Assembly: GCF_000003815.2 (NCBI RefSeq)
Contig: NC_049989.1
Location: forward strand, 15,029,224 to 15,078,459
Direction of reading: 5' to 3'
From: Branchiostoma floridae
Taxonomy: Eukaryota > Chordata > Leptocardii > Amphioxiformes > Branchiostomatidae
Length of the DNA stretch: 49,236 bases
Below, piece after piece: positions 32,011-42,600 of the stretch; position 1 is the first letter of the stretch, and every line of letters begins with the position of its first letter. The notes beneath the pieces are model-generated. The model did no database searches. It worked only from the letters and a program-made list of their open reading frames with translations, and was not told where the DNA came from. The position numbers and the translations under genes are program-made.

Positions 32011-32420
32011 ATGATAAGTGCCTAGCTTCGCATATGGCGCTACATGGAGGTCCAGTATTTGAGGAAAGCCATACTTCAAGCACGTTAAAGAACCTACGAC
32101 ACTTATCATTATATCATGAATTATAGTATCAAAATCATATAATGTTAGTATCAACGTTTATATATTGAGCAAATGTGCGAGAATGTTTAGAAGTGGCAGC
32201 AAAAGCTGAAATGTTTCCTAGAAATAACAACAAGTTAAAAGCAGAACTAGCGAATTATTGCAATTAAATAGCTTGAATGCATTATCGTTAAAATGGAGTC
32301 TTTTCCGGTGTGAGTGGATTAAATAAATCTGCAGTTTGTACTCTTCAGTACAAACCAGGTGTGTTACGTGATTAGGCACAAACAAACAATTGAACAACAA
32401 ATAAACAAACAAACAAAACA
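32011..32420 (+). repeat. repeat shared with 40015-40200
   Basis: Two blocks (GCACGTTAAAGAACCTACGA at about 32079, and GTTTGTACTCTTCAGTACAA at about 32333) match GCATGTTAAAAAACCCACCA and GCTTGTACTCTTCAGTACAA at 40055 and 40135. Its A/C-rich tail ends next to the splice donor at 32425. Confidence 0.65.
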
Positions 32421-32425
32421 ATTAC

Positions 32426-32753
32426 CTGTGTCGTCGTCATGGCTTTCAGTTTCATTCCCCGTGACGATTTCCGTGACGGTCGGCCTCCGAACTGAAGACA
32501 TCTGCCGCAAATAACGCGCCCCTGCCGCCTCCACGTCCTCTTCCTCCCCCTCGTCTCCAGAGTCGGACGTTTCCGCCGTATCTTCGGGATAGTGCTCCTG
32601 CTGAATCGGTACGGTGTCTCTCGGACTGTACTTGGACAAGACCACCGTATCGTGAAGCACCTTGATTTCACGGCGGCAAATCTTCGGACTCGTAGAAGGA
32701 CTTTTCCTCTTTCTTATGGAATCTTGCAGTATCTTCCCTATCATGGTATTCAT
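32426..32753 (-). CDS. candidate first coding exon, possibly alternative 5' exon of the BCR homologue
   Basis: An open frame of 109 codons plus one base starts at ATG 32753 and meets a GTAATT donor at 32425. The protein has a basic start (MNTMIGKILQDSIRKRKSPS), a central acidic block (SGDEGEEEDVEAAG) and a serine/threonine-rich end. I do not recognise a family. It is on the same strand as the BCR homologue, 5.7 kb upstream of its exon 1, and ends in phase 1, the phase exon 2 (17217) accepts. Vertebrate BCR/ABR genes use alternative first exons, so an isoform lacking the coiled coil is plausible. It could instead begin an unrelated gene with exons I missed. Confidence 0.5.
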
Positions 32754-33860
32754 CTTGTATAGTATTAGGCAGTAAGGAAATCTTTAAAAAAAAGAGAAGT
32801 TAAAATCTGGTTAAAGAATAAAGGTTGAACTCTGAACTCCCTACACGTCCGACAAGTACGATTGTAAGTGGTTCACTGAGTTAACTTTGATGCAGTGACC
32901 TCGATCGGAAAATCTCCATACTTGGCTCAGAAATCAGTCTCTCGTTTACGTAGTAGGGTTTTGAATAGGCTTATAAGATGACAATGTGTATGAACTATGC
33001 TTTCTAGGTGTGTTCAAGGACAAGTCAAGATAATTACTTGTGATGCTTCGTCATAATCCCTGACTGTTCACAATCCACACCTACTTTAAACAACTGACAA
33101 CACTTTTTCCCGCCACTTTCCCATTGCTCTTGACGTTTGGTTATTATTTGATGGTAAACGTTTTTCGTTTTAAGCTATACTCTTCACTTCGCTTCCTCTT
33201 AGAGCCTTTCTTTCACGTTACCTTGCCCTTCAACGTACGTGATTTGATATTGTAAACATTGTGAGCACTCGCATAGCTTACCCTTAGGCGATACAGGTGG
33301 TTTTATGGAAGGGAACACTTCTCGTTTACGCAGAGAAAGAATCACCGTTTCCTGGTCGTTTTTGTTCCCTTCTCTCGATCTAAACACAAAATTTCTAGAA
33401 CTTAAGTTCCGCAAGAAACTGAGACATTATTTTATCTTGAAGTAAGTATGGACATTGGCATTGCGTACTACGGCACTACTGTCGCCCCAAAAGAAGGTTT
33501 GCAATTTGTCTCCCCCAAGAGATGGTAGGGTCCAGACGTCATGAGCTAGTAGGAGAGGCGTTTTTAGACGTCAAAGATTTTGTGGTGGTTCCGGAAGTGC
33601 GCGAAGTGGGAGTGTTTGTACGTATATGTTACACGTACTGAGCATCCTTCAGACATATATCATTACCTTGGCGAATGAATCCAACAAAGCCCTATCAAAT
33701 GCAAGGGTGTAAAAAATCCTTATTTAACAAAAATAAGTATCACAAAATTAATGTCAATTCTAATTGATAACGAATCTAAATTAATTGATAGTGAGTCTAA
33801 ATTCTTCACTGTTCCTCTATAATTTTTTTTTAAAAGTGCAGATGAAAACGTTAGTATTTG
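32754..33860. other. region upstream of the 32.4-kb exon, nothing assigned
   Basis: A possible promoter for the 32426-32753 exon. No repeat, RNA gene or convincing coding exon seen. Confidence 0.5.
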
Positions 33861-33861
33861 G

Positions 33862-33927
33862 AGTCGAATGTCCGAGTGGCTAGGTTTATTGGACTCGAGA
33901 GGTCAATGGTTGAATTCCTGATACACT
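33862..33927 (+). repeat. tRNA(Ser/Leu)-like sequence
   Basis: It has AATGTCCGAGTGGCTAGG (A-box-like) and GGTTGAATTCC (B-box-like) about 35 bp apart. It is too degenerate for a functional tRNA and directly precedes the hammerhead-bearing repeat. Confidence 0.4.
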
Positions 33928-34034
33928 GTATTCCAGGCTAGACTATACACAATACGTCGATGTAGGTTAGACATCCAGGTAATAAGATACGCCAAAAAGT
34001 AGCTACTCAAGCAACTGGATATGGTTTTGAAACG

Positions 34035-34076
34035 GTCAGACGTTTCGGATAGAATCCACTATCCTTCGTCAGTGAC
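34035..34076 (-). ncRNA. hammerhead-ribozyme-like motif (copy 1)
   Basis: On the minus strand it reads the same parts as copy 2, differing in the stem II loop (TGGATT instead of TGGATA). Both stems are fully paired in both copies. Confidence 0.55.
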
Positions 34077-34163
34077 ACTGAAGTGATCTTGAGTTTGCCT
34101 TACCTTTGTTTTCTTTGGAATCCAAATTGTCTTCAGTTTGAATTGTCTTACAACGTTTCCTAT

Positions 34164-34263
34164 NNNNNNNNNNNNNNNNNNNNNNNNNNNNNNNNNNNNN
34201 NNNNNNNNNNNNNNNNNNNNNNNNNNNNNNNNNNNNNNNNNNNNNNNNNNNNNNNNNNNNNNN
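34164..34263. other. assembly gap (100 N)
   Basis: A run of exactly 100 N inside the hammerhead-bearing repeat. Its round length suggests a gap of unknown size. Confidence 0.99.
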
Positions 34264-34499
34264 TAAAAACCATATCCAGTTCTTGAGTAACTACTTTTTG
34301 GCGTAGACTATACACGACTTTCCTCACTCCACCTTGGTGAAAAAATAGGCACCTGACTTTGGTTGGGGAAGTAAAAGCCAGTGGAAGGAGAGGATTAGGC
34401 TCTGTCTTACAATAGTCGACCATCCTGTAGTACCTTCAATTAGTTAACTTGTATCTTGTTGTCACAGAAGATGGGAGGTCAAGGAGGCTGAAAAAAGAC

Positions 34500-35975
34500 A
34501 CCGACGGCATGCGGCCATTGACAAGCAGCATGGGTTGAGGAAAAAGCGTTCATGTGAAACCCAACTTATTTTAACTACAACTGACTTAGCCCATTCTTTA
34601 GATACCAGGTCGCAAACAGATATGATTATAACCGACTTCGCAAAAGCTTTTGACAAAGTACCTCATGATCGCTTACTCCTAAAACTCCAAAATTATGGTA
34701 TTAGGGGTAAGGTACTTCACTGGATCTCTAATTTCCTCAAAAATCGTAAACAAAGAGTGGTAGTTGGGGGAGAGCACTCAGAGTGGGCAGAGGTAGTCTC
34801 TGGAGTGCCCCAGGGTACCGTGCTCGGACCACTACTGTTCTTAGTGTACATTAATGACTTAGCTGACAACCTCAACTCTAACATCCGTCTCTTTGCGGAT
34901 GACTGCGTCATTTACAGGGAGATAAACAGTGACAGAGATCACACCCTCTTACAAGAGGACATCAATACATTAGATACATGGCAAAACACATGGCAGATGA
35001 AATTACACCCAGACAAATGTTTTGTTATGCGTTATACCCACAAACGTAAACCTAAACTCTGCGACTACAAACTAGGAAGTCATGTTCTAGCCGAGACTAA
35101 CAACCACAAATACTTAGGAGTCACGCTCAACAACCAGCTCTCTTGGTCACAACACATACAGTACAGTGCTTCCAAGGCAAACAAGACGTTAGGCTTTGTG
35201 AGACGCAATCTTTATAACTGCCCCAAATCAGTCAAAACAAATGCATATACATCCCTTGTTAGACCACATTTAGAGTATTCCAGCGCTGCCTGGGATCCAT
35301 ACCACAAAGAGCACATTGCTAAGTTAGAGTCCGTTCAAAAAAGAGCGGCCAGATTCGTCACAAATTCGTATCATAGTTATGATAGTGTCACCAAACTTGT
35401 CTCTGATCTGGGGTGGGACACTTTACGCAACAGAAGGACAGCAAATAGATTAACAATTTTACAGAAAGCAAAACACCATAAAGTAGCCCTACCGGTCGAA
35501 ACTCATCTAAAGCCTGTACCGCGCCAATCGCGACACTCAAACCCAAATTCTTACAAGGCTCTACCTTTTCACAAAGACTGCTACAAACATTCCTTCTTCC
35601 CACAAACCGTGAGAGATTGGAACTCTCTACCGTACGAGGTCACGGAGATCACAGACGCTCCAAAGTTCAAGGAGGCAGTTCTCCGACGCCTCAGGGGACA
35701 TTAAGGCGCAGCACTCCCCCTGGACGCTTTGCCCCAACTGAGGGGCGTTGTCCAGTACCCAATCAAGATCAAGAAACAAGCCCCTTGAAGTGAACTCTGG
35801 ACTCTACATTTTAAGATGCAATTCTGTACACCTTTGTATCGTAGTAGTCTCTGTCGCTTAGGTTCTTTTTGCGTAGAAAAATGTCATAGTCTGTATAGAC
35901 TGACTGACAGAGAGAGAGAACCTAGCCGGTCGAGGCATGAATGTACAATAAAGGTCTTTCATTCATTCATTCGAT
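34500..35975 (+). mobile_element. 5'-truncated non-LTR retrotransposon (Jockey/CR1-type), RT domain and 3' end
   Basis: An open frame through 35704 encodes a reverse transcriptase C-terminal two thirds: QHGLRKKRSCETQL, then DFAKAFDKVPHDRLLLKLQN, SGVPQGTVLGPLLFLVYIND and the catalytic LFADDCVIY (about 34889-34915). The rest is the typical thumb and C-terminus. The endonuclease and ORF1 are absent, so the copy is 5' truncated, as is common. The 3' tail has AATAAAGG followed by ATTC repeats ending about 35972, resembling the short-repeat tails of CR1/L2-type elements. The frame is intact, suggesting a fairly recent insertion. Confidence 0.92.
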
Positions 35976-36324
35976 ACCATACTCTGGAGTCTGGACACAG
36001 TAACCCATTGCCCATACGGCTTCAAAAAGGGCTATATGGGACTACCTACATGTATGTATGATTTTCAATTGTCTGAAATTTTTTACCTTCTCCAATCTCA
36101 AACTGCTAAACCCCTTTAAAATGGAATGATTATGAATATGTTCCCAAATAAAGCTCCTATAAAAGTTGTACTTTCATTCTCACTTTAAAGATATTGACTG
36201 AAAGCGACTCTGGTTTTGCGGGAACTGCCTTGGTAAATGCAATGAAGTACAAAAAGGCCTGGAAGAACTTTATCATTACTTCACCCAATTAATTCAGATT
36301 AACGATGATGAGGATAAAAAAAGG

Positions 36325-36634
36325 AGAGCTGTGTACCTAAACAAATTCAGGTACAGGTACAGCCACATGGGTTGAGGTACAGGTCCGGACCTGCACCTGT
36401 ACCTAAAAAATTTTAACCAAGTATATGTAAGTTAAACATGTAGCTAACTGTCTTTTCTAGTGATAAATTGTCATCTTTATACAGGGAATTGCATATTTGA
36501 ATCTCAAAACAAGTTTTCTTGAGTGTCAACTACAAGTTTTGTACAGGTACAGGTACACAGATGTTTAGGTCCGGACCTGTACCTAAACAATTTTTTAGGT
36601 ACGGTACAGGTACGGGTATTTAGGTACACAGCCC
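36325..36634. mobile_element. hAT-like MITE, family B, second copy
   Basis: Ends GAGCTGTGTACCTAAAC and TTTAGGTACACAGCCC. The middle (CTAACTGTCTTTTCTAGTG) is the reverse complement of 11520-11540. Target duplication not clear. Confidence 0.8.
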
Positions 36635-37358
36635 AAAATAGGAATGAAGAACCTGATGACGATTTAAAGGGGCATCCCACTCCACACTGAGTGTTATTTT
36701 CCGATAGATGTTAATTTTAGGAAGTAATAAATGCATACTACTTCACATTATACGATAGAGTACCCAGTTGCTCCACGTGCTTCAAAAGCATTTAGTCTTC
36801 TACTAAACTCCCCAAGTACCCTCTAATTTAATTAATCCTATGGGTGAATACAATGCAACACTTTTAGGTAAGGTTACAAAACTAATTTCAGGATCGCTAA
36901 GAAATCTCGTTTGGATATGTGTTCTTTGCTATCTTATGAGCAATTTGCCTTCTTGGTGTGCTGAGCGATCCTCATTTATTCCGAAAATATGCACGATAAA
37001 CAGAGTGTCTGTTCGTATAGGGAATGCATGGGTAGGGTCTGCATGGGTTTAGTGAGTGTCATATTGTTTTACAAAACACACATCGCGCAATTCATCACAA
37101 GGTGAATTCCACAAAATTCGGCTGATTATGTATTCATTGAGACATTATCTATTGGAAAACACCAACCCCTTCTGGAGTGGAATGCACCTTTAAAAGTCAA
37201 TTCATGTTTGAGGGTACATTGCAGTGCACAGATAGTATTCTTTATTCAACATTAACGTTACATTACCCTTGTAAGTGCATGACACAAATAACATATAATA
37301 TATACAAATAGATACTCTCTCCATAAATGTACATCTGTTGGCTATATACACTCATATA

Positions 37359-37386
37359 GGTATATATATATATATATATATATATT
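37359..37386 (+). repeat. (TA)n microsatellite
   Basis: About 12 TA units. Confidence 0.9.
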
Positions 37387-37917
37387 ACAGCTCTTTTCAT
37401 ATTCATAAATAAGACAATAATTTATTTTACAGTTGTCATTATTCATTGTAACCAGAAAATGTATATATCCAAATACCAATAAAACTTGGTATTGTAATGG
37501 TTTCATATTTTCAAACAACAACAAAAATCAATTAATTTCAAGACATTTAACAGGAGAACTTAAAAATCAAACTAGTGGGTGGGATTAAAATCTTTAAAGA
37601 ATGGGAATATCTTGGTGAGACCTAAAGTGTTCACAGTCTTCATGAATTTACTGTTAAGCATTGCTGACCCTCCTTAATTTACAGTTAAGCACTGCCAAGA
37701 TCCCCCCATACAGACTCATTTCATTCTGAAACAAGACTGAAATTCCCAACACCATACTGTCATTATATTTATGTAGGTTAGTTCAATCTTTACAACTGGA
37801 TAAAATCCAGAGATCCACTTCCAGATATTTTGAGTGACATCCATCACTCTACTTCACTGTTACTACGACACTGAAGAAGGGTGATGGATTGAAAGTCAAT
37901 AAAATGTCCAGAAGTTA

Positions 37918-38280
37918 TGTTGATGTAGGTTAGACATCCAGGTAATGAGATACGCCAAAAATTAGTTGTTAAAGCAACTGGATATGATTTTGGAAACTGT
38001 GTTCTTTCAACTGTCTTAGCTTTGTTTCCCATTGAAATCTAAATTGTCTTTAGCTCAACTTTGCCTTACCTTTGTTTTGCTGTTGGAATCCAAATTGTCT
38101 TCAGCTTGACTTGTCTTACAATGTCTCCGATTGGACATCTGTCTTCATTCATAGTTAGGGTATAAAAGACCTGTTTCTTCCAGATCACTTCAGTGTCACT
38201 GACGAAGGATAGTGGATACTATCCGAAACGTCTGACCGTTTCCAAAACCATATCCAGTTGCTTGAATAACTACTTTTTGG
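37918..38280 (+). mobile_element. same repeat family with hammerhead-like motif, copy 2
   Basis: It is flanked by an identical 13-bp direct repeat, TGTCCAGAAGTTA (37905-37917 and 38281-38293). The start GATGTAGGTTAGACATCCAG matches copy 1. The hammerhead-like motif is near the right end on the plus strand. The left-arm copy of the motif is not preserved here. The order of internal segments matches copy 1. Confidence 0.85.
38195..38236 (+). ncRNA. hammerhead-ribozyme-like motif (copy 2)
   Basis: In order: GTCA, core CTGACGA, an extra A, GGATAG, loop TGGATA, CTATCC, core GAAAC, cleavage triplet GTC, TGAC. GTCA/TGAC form a 4-bp stem I and GGATAG/CTATCC a perfect 6-bp stem II. Stem III would be only A-U and C-G with no loop, as in the minimal hammerheads known from Penelope-like elements, which act as dimers. 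The extra A after the first core departs from consensus. Confidence 0.6.
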
Positions 38281-38842
38281 TGTCCAGAAGTTAATCGCTG
38301 ATTTTCATCCAGCTGTCAAGAGGGAATTGCCTTTAACACGTTACAGACGTTACCTTGTTCTTTGTTGTATAGTGTATGTCTATTGGAAAGAAAATAAAGT
38401 CAATAGTGCTAGATTTCAAAACATTCTGGAAGGGCAGAACTGAGAAGTTTCCATTGACCCTTTTACAACCAGCTTACTTTGAAGACCAGTAATGCTGGCA
38501 TTTTTTCTTGTGGGAGGGGGGTACGGGCTGGGGGAACAGATTTGCAATTTTCAACATGTGCCAGGTTGCCAGTGAGATTGCTTTCGTGTGCCTAGAACAA
38601 TAACCCTGGCATAAGAGAATCTGTTCCATGTAGAAATCTGCAAATCAGCACTCCCCCAAACAAAAAATGCTGAATTTACAGTACTCATCACTTGATAAAA
38701 GATAGAGAAGTGGAATTTACAAAAAGCCTCTGTTGCATTGGATATTTGGCACTAAATATATTCCATACACAAGTCAGTTCAACTGAGGAGCTTCCGATTA
38801 CTGAAAATGGCAAGAATGATTTTCCATGTACTTATGGAGTCC

Positions 38843-39688
38843 TCAGTTTATAATGATGACTTTTCCGTCATCAAGACTAGATAGATGTGGCCAGTCTTTG
38901 GTGGGGTTTTCTTCTACAGCGTAAAGGTACTCGTCCAAGGTCCTCTCTGTGCATTTGGCCACAAATTGCACGAAAGGTCGGACGTCGCCTTCGTTCGCTT
39001 TGACCAATGCTTCGTAATACTCGTGTCTTTCCTCTAGCTTTATCGTAACCGGGGGGAACCCCGCCTGCATGAGGATGAGGTTCATGAGTAACCGCGCTGT
39101 CCTACCGTTCCCGTCCACGAACGGGTGGATAAACACGAGCTTGTAGTGCGCGATGGCGGCGTACTGGATCGGGTGCAAGCTCAGCGCCTCCTCCGAGTTC
39201 AACCACTCGTTGAACTCCACCATCTTGTTCTCGACTTCGATAGGATGCGGCGGAATGTGCCTGCCGACGTAGACCTGCGTCCTGCGGTAGTGTCCCGCGT
39301 CCAGCGGGCTACAGTGTCCCAACACTCTGCGATGTATCTCCATGATGTCTTCTATCCTGATGGCACCAATCCTATCCATAAGGGTGTTGTTGAGGTATTT
39401 CATGGCCTCATCCATACCGATAACTTCGTTGTGCTCCACGATACTCTTCCCGCCAACCGCCATCCTCGTTTCCAGTATAGCCCTGGTCTGCCCGAGGGAG
39501 AGAGTGTTGCCCTCGATGGCGTTGGTGTGGTAGATGTAGAAGTAGTAGGACTCCTGTTTGATGCGACGGAGGGCTGCACTGTTGAGAGGGACTTGGATGA
39601 GGAGGTCCCTCTTCTTGTCGATGGTCGTGAAGTACCGTCTCTCGTATTCCATGACTTGTGGCAGCGTACGCAGGCGGTTGGTGAGGGC
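38843..39688 (-). CDS. FICD: FICD exon 3 (Fic domain and stop)
   Basis: It has 281 codons and a TGA stop. The Fic core has [20 protein letters not shown], agreeing with the HxFx(D/E)GNGRxxR consensus. The autoinhibitory motif is TNAIEGN. The flap VGRHIPPHP and the C-terminal [17 protein letters not shown] are also conserved. Confidence 0.97.
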   Translation of the reverse strand, partial: ALTNRLRTLPQVMEYERRYFTTIDKKRDLLIQVPLNSAALRRIKQESYYFYIYHTNAIEGNTLSLGQTRAILETRMAVGGKSIVEHNEVIGMDEAMKYLNNTLMDRIGAIRIEDIMEIHRRVLGHCSPLDAGHYRRTQVYVGRHIPPHPIEVENKMVEFNEWLNSEEALSLHPIQYAAIAHYKLVFIHPFVDGNGRTARLLMNLILMQAGFPPVTIKLEERHEYYEALVKANEGDVRPFVQFVAKCTERTLDEYLYAVEENPTKDWPHLSSLDDGKVIIIN

Positions 39689-42600
39689 CTGGAAGCAAAG
39701 CAAAAGCATTCTATGTCAGACACACACACACACAATCCTTTCAAATCTACATGTATATCAAAGCTACTGTTTGATACCTGGCGCATTTTAACTGTAAACA
39801 ATAAGCAACTGCTTATGAACTTGACAACTGTTAAGTGGCTATTTGTCTTGGGTTGTTGTCTCAGAACCTGTAGATACATGTACTGAGTTCCAATCTCTGT
39901 CAAGTCCCAATGTTGTATCCATGGGAAAGTCACTTTACATCTATTGCATGTACCTCACTCTACTCTGGTGAAAATGAGTACATAGCTTTAGTTATGGACC
40001 TCTCAAGCATTCCCTCTGATTAGATAAGCACTGTGTTTGAAGACAGCCACACCACAAGCATGTTAAAAAACCCACCACACTTATCAAAACAAGTGGGGCC
40101 CTTCCCCTAATAATGTCATGATATGCAGCTTGTACTCTTCAGTACAAACCAGGCGTGTTGTACCACGAGGCAGTTTACTAAAACAAACAAAATGACATAG
40201 GATTCTCATTCTAGCATTTCATTGCTAGAAGTTTAACTCAACTCATGAAGCTTCTTGCTAAACTTGATTGAGCCAGGCTACATTACCTGTGTGTGGCCAG
40301 GGTGAACAGTCAGGGCTTTAGTGTACATGTGGTCTGCTTCCATGTAGTTGTGCTCCTCTTCTAGGAACTCCCCGTACTCTGTCAGCACCTCCACGTTGTG
40401 AGGTTCCAGAGCCAGCGCATGTAGGTACAGCTTGGTGGCCTTGTCACGCTTGCCGTGCGATCTCATCTCCTTTGCTAGGTGGAGCGACGCGGCCACTTCT
40501 CCGCTGGTATCTGAAACAAATGTCACCACGATAGTGAAACATTGCCAATAGTGTTGCAGGTCGCATGGCAAATAGCAGAAAATAAGCTGGAAATCCCTTC
40601 GATCTGTTTTGATCCCTGACATGAAGAGAAGTAAGGAGGACCAATGATTTTAATGATCTAAAAACAATCATATGCTAGACTAAGAGGGGTAAAATTTGCA
40701 AGCAAATACATATATATATATGATGACCAGCCCCTCCAGCTCTGTCCTGCCACTTGCTACATTATGCAATAATTGAACACCAGTTATATATATCAGCCTT
40801 TTGGCATAGTGGTTTAGCATCTTATATGATCTGGCGGCCCAGATCCAGCGTGGGTTCGAATCCTGGGAGTCTTTCTGACATTGGTTCCCACGCCGGGAAT
40901 TGAGCCCGGGCCATGGCGGTGAGAGCGCAAAATTCTAACCACTAGACCACATGAGACGGGAGTCAGGATGCTGTTTCTTTCTGTTTCTACTCCTTTCTTA
41001 CACAACCAATGGCATTACATAAAGTTATAGTATGTCCCTGGATATGCTGCATATGTTACAAAATTGATTTTCGCGGTGATGCAGCCAAACCGACAAAATT
41101 TTCAGTTCTCCAGTGCAGAATTGTGACGTTCTAAACAAACTAACGGAGGGGGCCCCGAATTCGCCACTGTACCGCAAATTCGCCACTTTTTGTTTTCTTC
41201 ATTTTTGAGGTGGAAGGGGAAAATGTTATGATTACTTCAATTATACTTCCAAAATATGACTATCAAACATTAATATGCATGAAGTCTTTTGATCGTATCT
41301 ATTCAAGCAGAGACGGGCGGAGCAACAACAGGAAGAAAGGACACACGGCACGAGTACCATGTTTGGGCGGCAGCACTGGCGACAGCGACCGACGTCTATT
41401 CCCAGGTTGTTTTATATCGAAAAAATGATTCTGGAAACCACATATCACATCGAAAGAATTCTTAAAGATATTCCCAAACTGTAAAATAAAGATTGGTATG
41501 GAAATCTGTCGTGTGGTGTATCTTTTAAGCCAGTTATTTTGACAAGATTGTTGAAGTTTTCATGCCATCGAACGTCTGACTTGTCGATCGAACGTGCACT
41601 ACATTTCGGTGGTTCGAATTTCCGAAGATCCAGAATGAAGACATAAAAAGGTGAGATCTCGTTACATTTTCTATAAATAACCTGACAAACCAAGTCAATA
41701 GATACATAAGAACAATGTATTAAGTTATATCGTATGTCTATAACACTAATAGGGTTGAATTTCGTGAGAGAAACGACATATTCAACCTCCTGTAAGCTGA
41801 AACGTTGCTGGTAAAAATATGGGCAAAATTTATGAAGGGCAACGAAAACATCTGACATCCAGCCAAGAAAATACCAGTCGATTTTATCCGAGTAACTTCC
41901 TTTGCTCATGTAGGGCCAAACACAATTCTTGCCTCTCTTGGTTGAGTGATTTCGGTCGCTGATCACCACTCCAAATTGTCCGTGACCGACATTTACGCCC
42001 CGGTGCCGATCCGCCAGCATTATGGGGTCAACTCGTGACCTCTACGGCATGTACCATTCTATCTGATGACGTCAATGTAGGGGAGGAGTAATTTGCACTT
42101 CCTTGTAATCACAGCAAAAAGTCAAAAACAGAGCTAGAATGCAGACGACGAATACTAGCTATTACTTAATTAGTATATAATTTACATGAAAGGTGATTAG
42201 ATGTGTGCACAATGCCCTGTGTATGCATTCCCTACCGTCAACTGTTGGTTGTGAAGCTGATATGACAGCGACTTAGCAATGGTACGACCAGGGCGCGTGC
42301 ATTTAATCCCAGGGGTGTCAGGCATATCATTTTTTCTTGCGATTAGGCCACAAGTGAAATTTATGGATGACATTATACAAATATATTGCGCATTGATTTC
42401 GGAAAACAACCAGGCATTCTGGTAGCCTTTAGCGGTGGTGAACATATGAAAATGAAAATGTGAAAATATGTCATAAAGGCTAGACTTCTATCGGTCCTAT
42501 ACCGTAATAAGGCGCATTGCTGTTGTCTTTGGTTTCCTGGCGACATGATTACTGAGAAACAATAGCATACTAGTAGCAAATGTCAATGATGTGTAATGTT

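Larger units (their letters stand above)
26763..32425. other. region upstream of BCR exon 1, no confident gene
   Basis: 26763-27000 is the likely promoter and 5' UTR of the exon-1 start (CpG-rich, no TATA seen). From 27250 to 28600 I see nothing. From 28600 to 32420 repeats dominate (SINE, MITEs, AAAATGCCCCTGC repeat). Confidence 0.55.
33951..34303 (+). mobile_element. palindromic-ended repeat with hammerhead-like motif, copy 1 (contains the N gap)
   Basis: It is flanked by a perfect 12-bp direct repeat, TAGACTATACAC (33939-33950 and 34304-34315). The left arm contains CGCCAAAAAGTAG...CAACTGGATATGG, and the right end is its inverse (CCATATCCAG...CTACTTTTTGGCG). After the left arm comes a hammerhead-like motif on the minus strand. 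Unique internal sequence (CCAAATTGTCTTCAG) then runs to the assembly gap. Confidence 0.8.
35976..37904. other. intergenic region with one MITE
   Basis: Apart from 36325-36634 and the TA repeat I see nothing, except a possible minus-strand AATAAA at 37241-37246. Confidence 0.5.
37241..38842 (-). other. FICD: possible FICD 3' UTR region
   Basis: No coding exon is visible downstream of the FICD stop. The first clear AATAAA that I found on the minus strand is at 37246-37241, about 1.6 kb away. If it is used, the transcript would include the repeat at 37918-38280 in antisense. This is inference from one hexamer. Confidence 0.25.

Noticed and set aside
33199-33414. Minus-strand frame of 71 codons (MRNLSSRNFVFRSREG...)
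   Set aside because: It has no splice context or family resemblance that I can see. It is short enough to be chance, although its position upstream of the 32.4-kb exon made me look twice.
34500-35975. Retrovirus or endogenous virus
   Set aside because: The RT has non-LTR motifs (FADD, ATTC-repeat tail) and there are no LTRs, protease, integrase or envelope.
39125-39886. Plus-strand open frame of 253 codons
   Set aside because: It is antisense to FICD exon 3, whose frame carries the conserved Fic and inhibitory motifs; the opposite frame is a by-product of its codon use.
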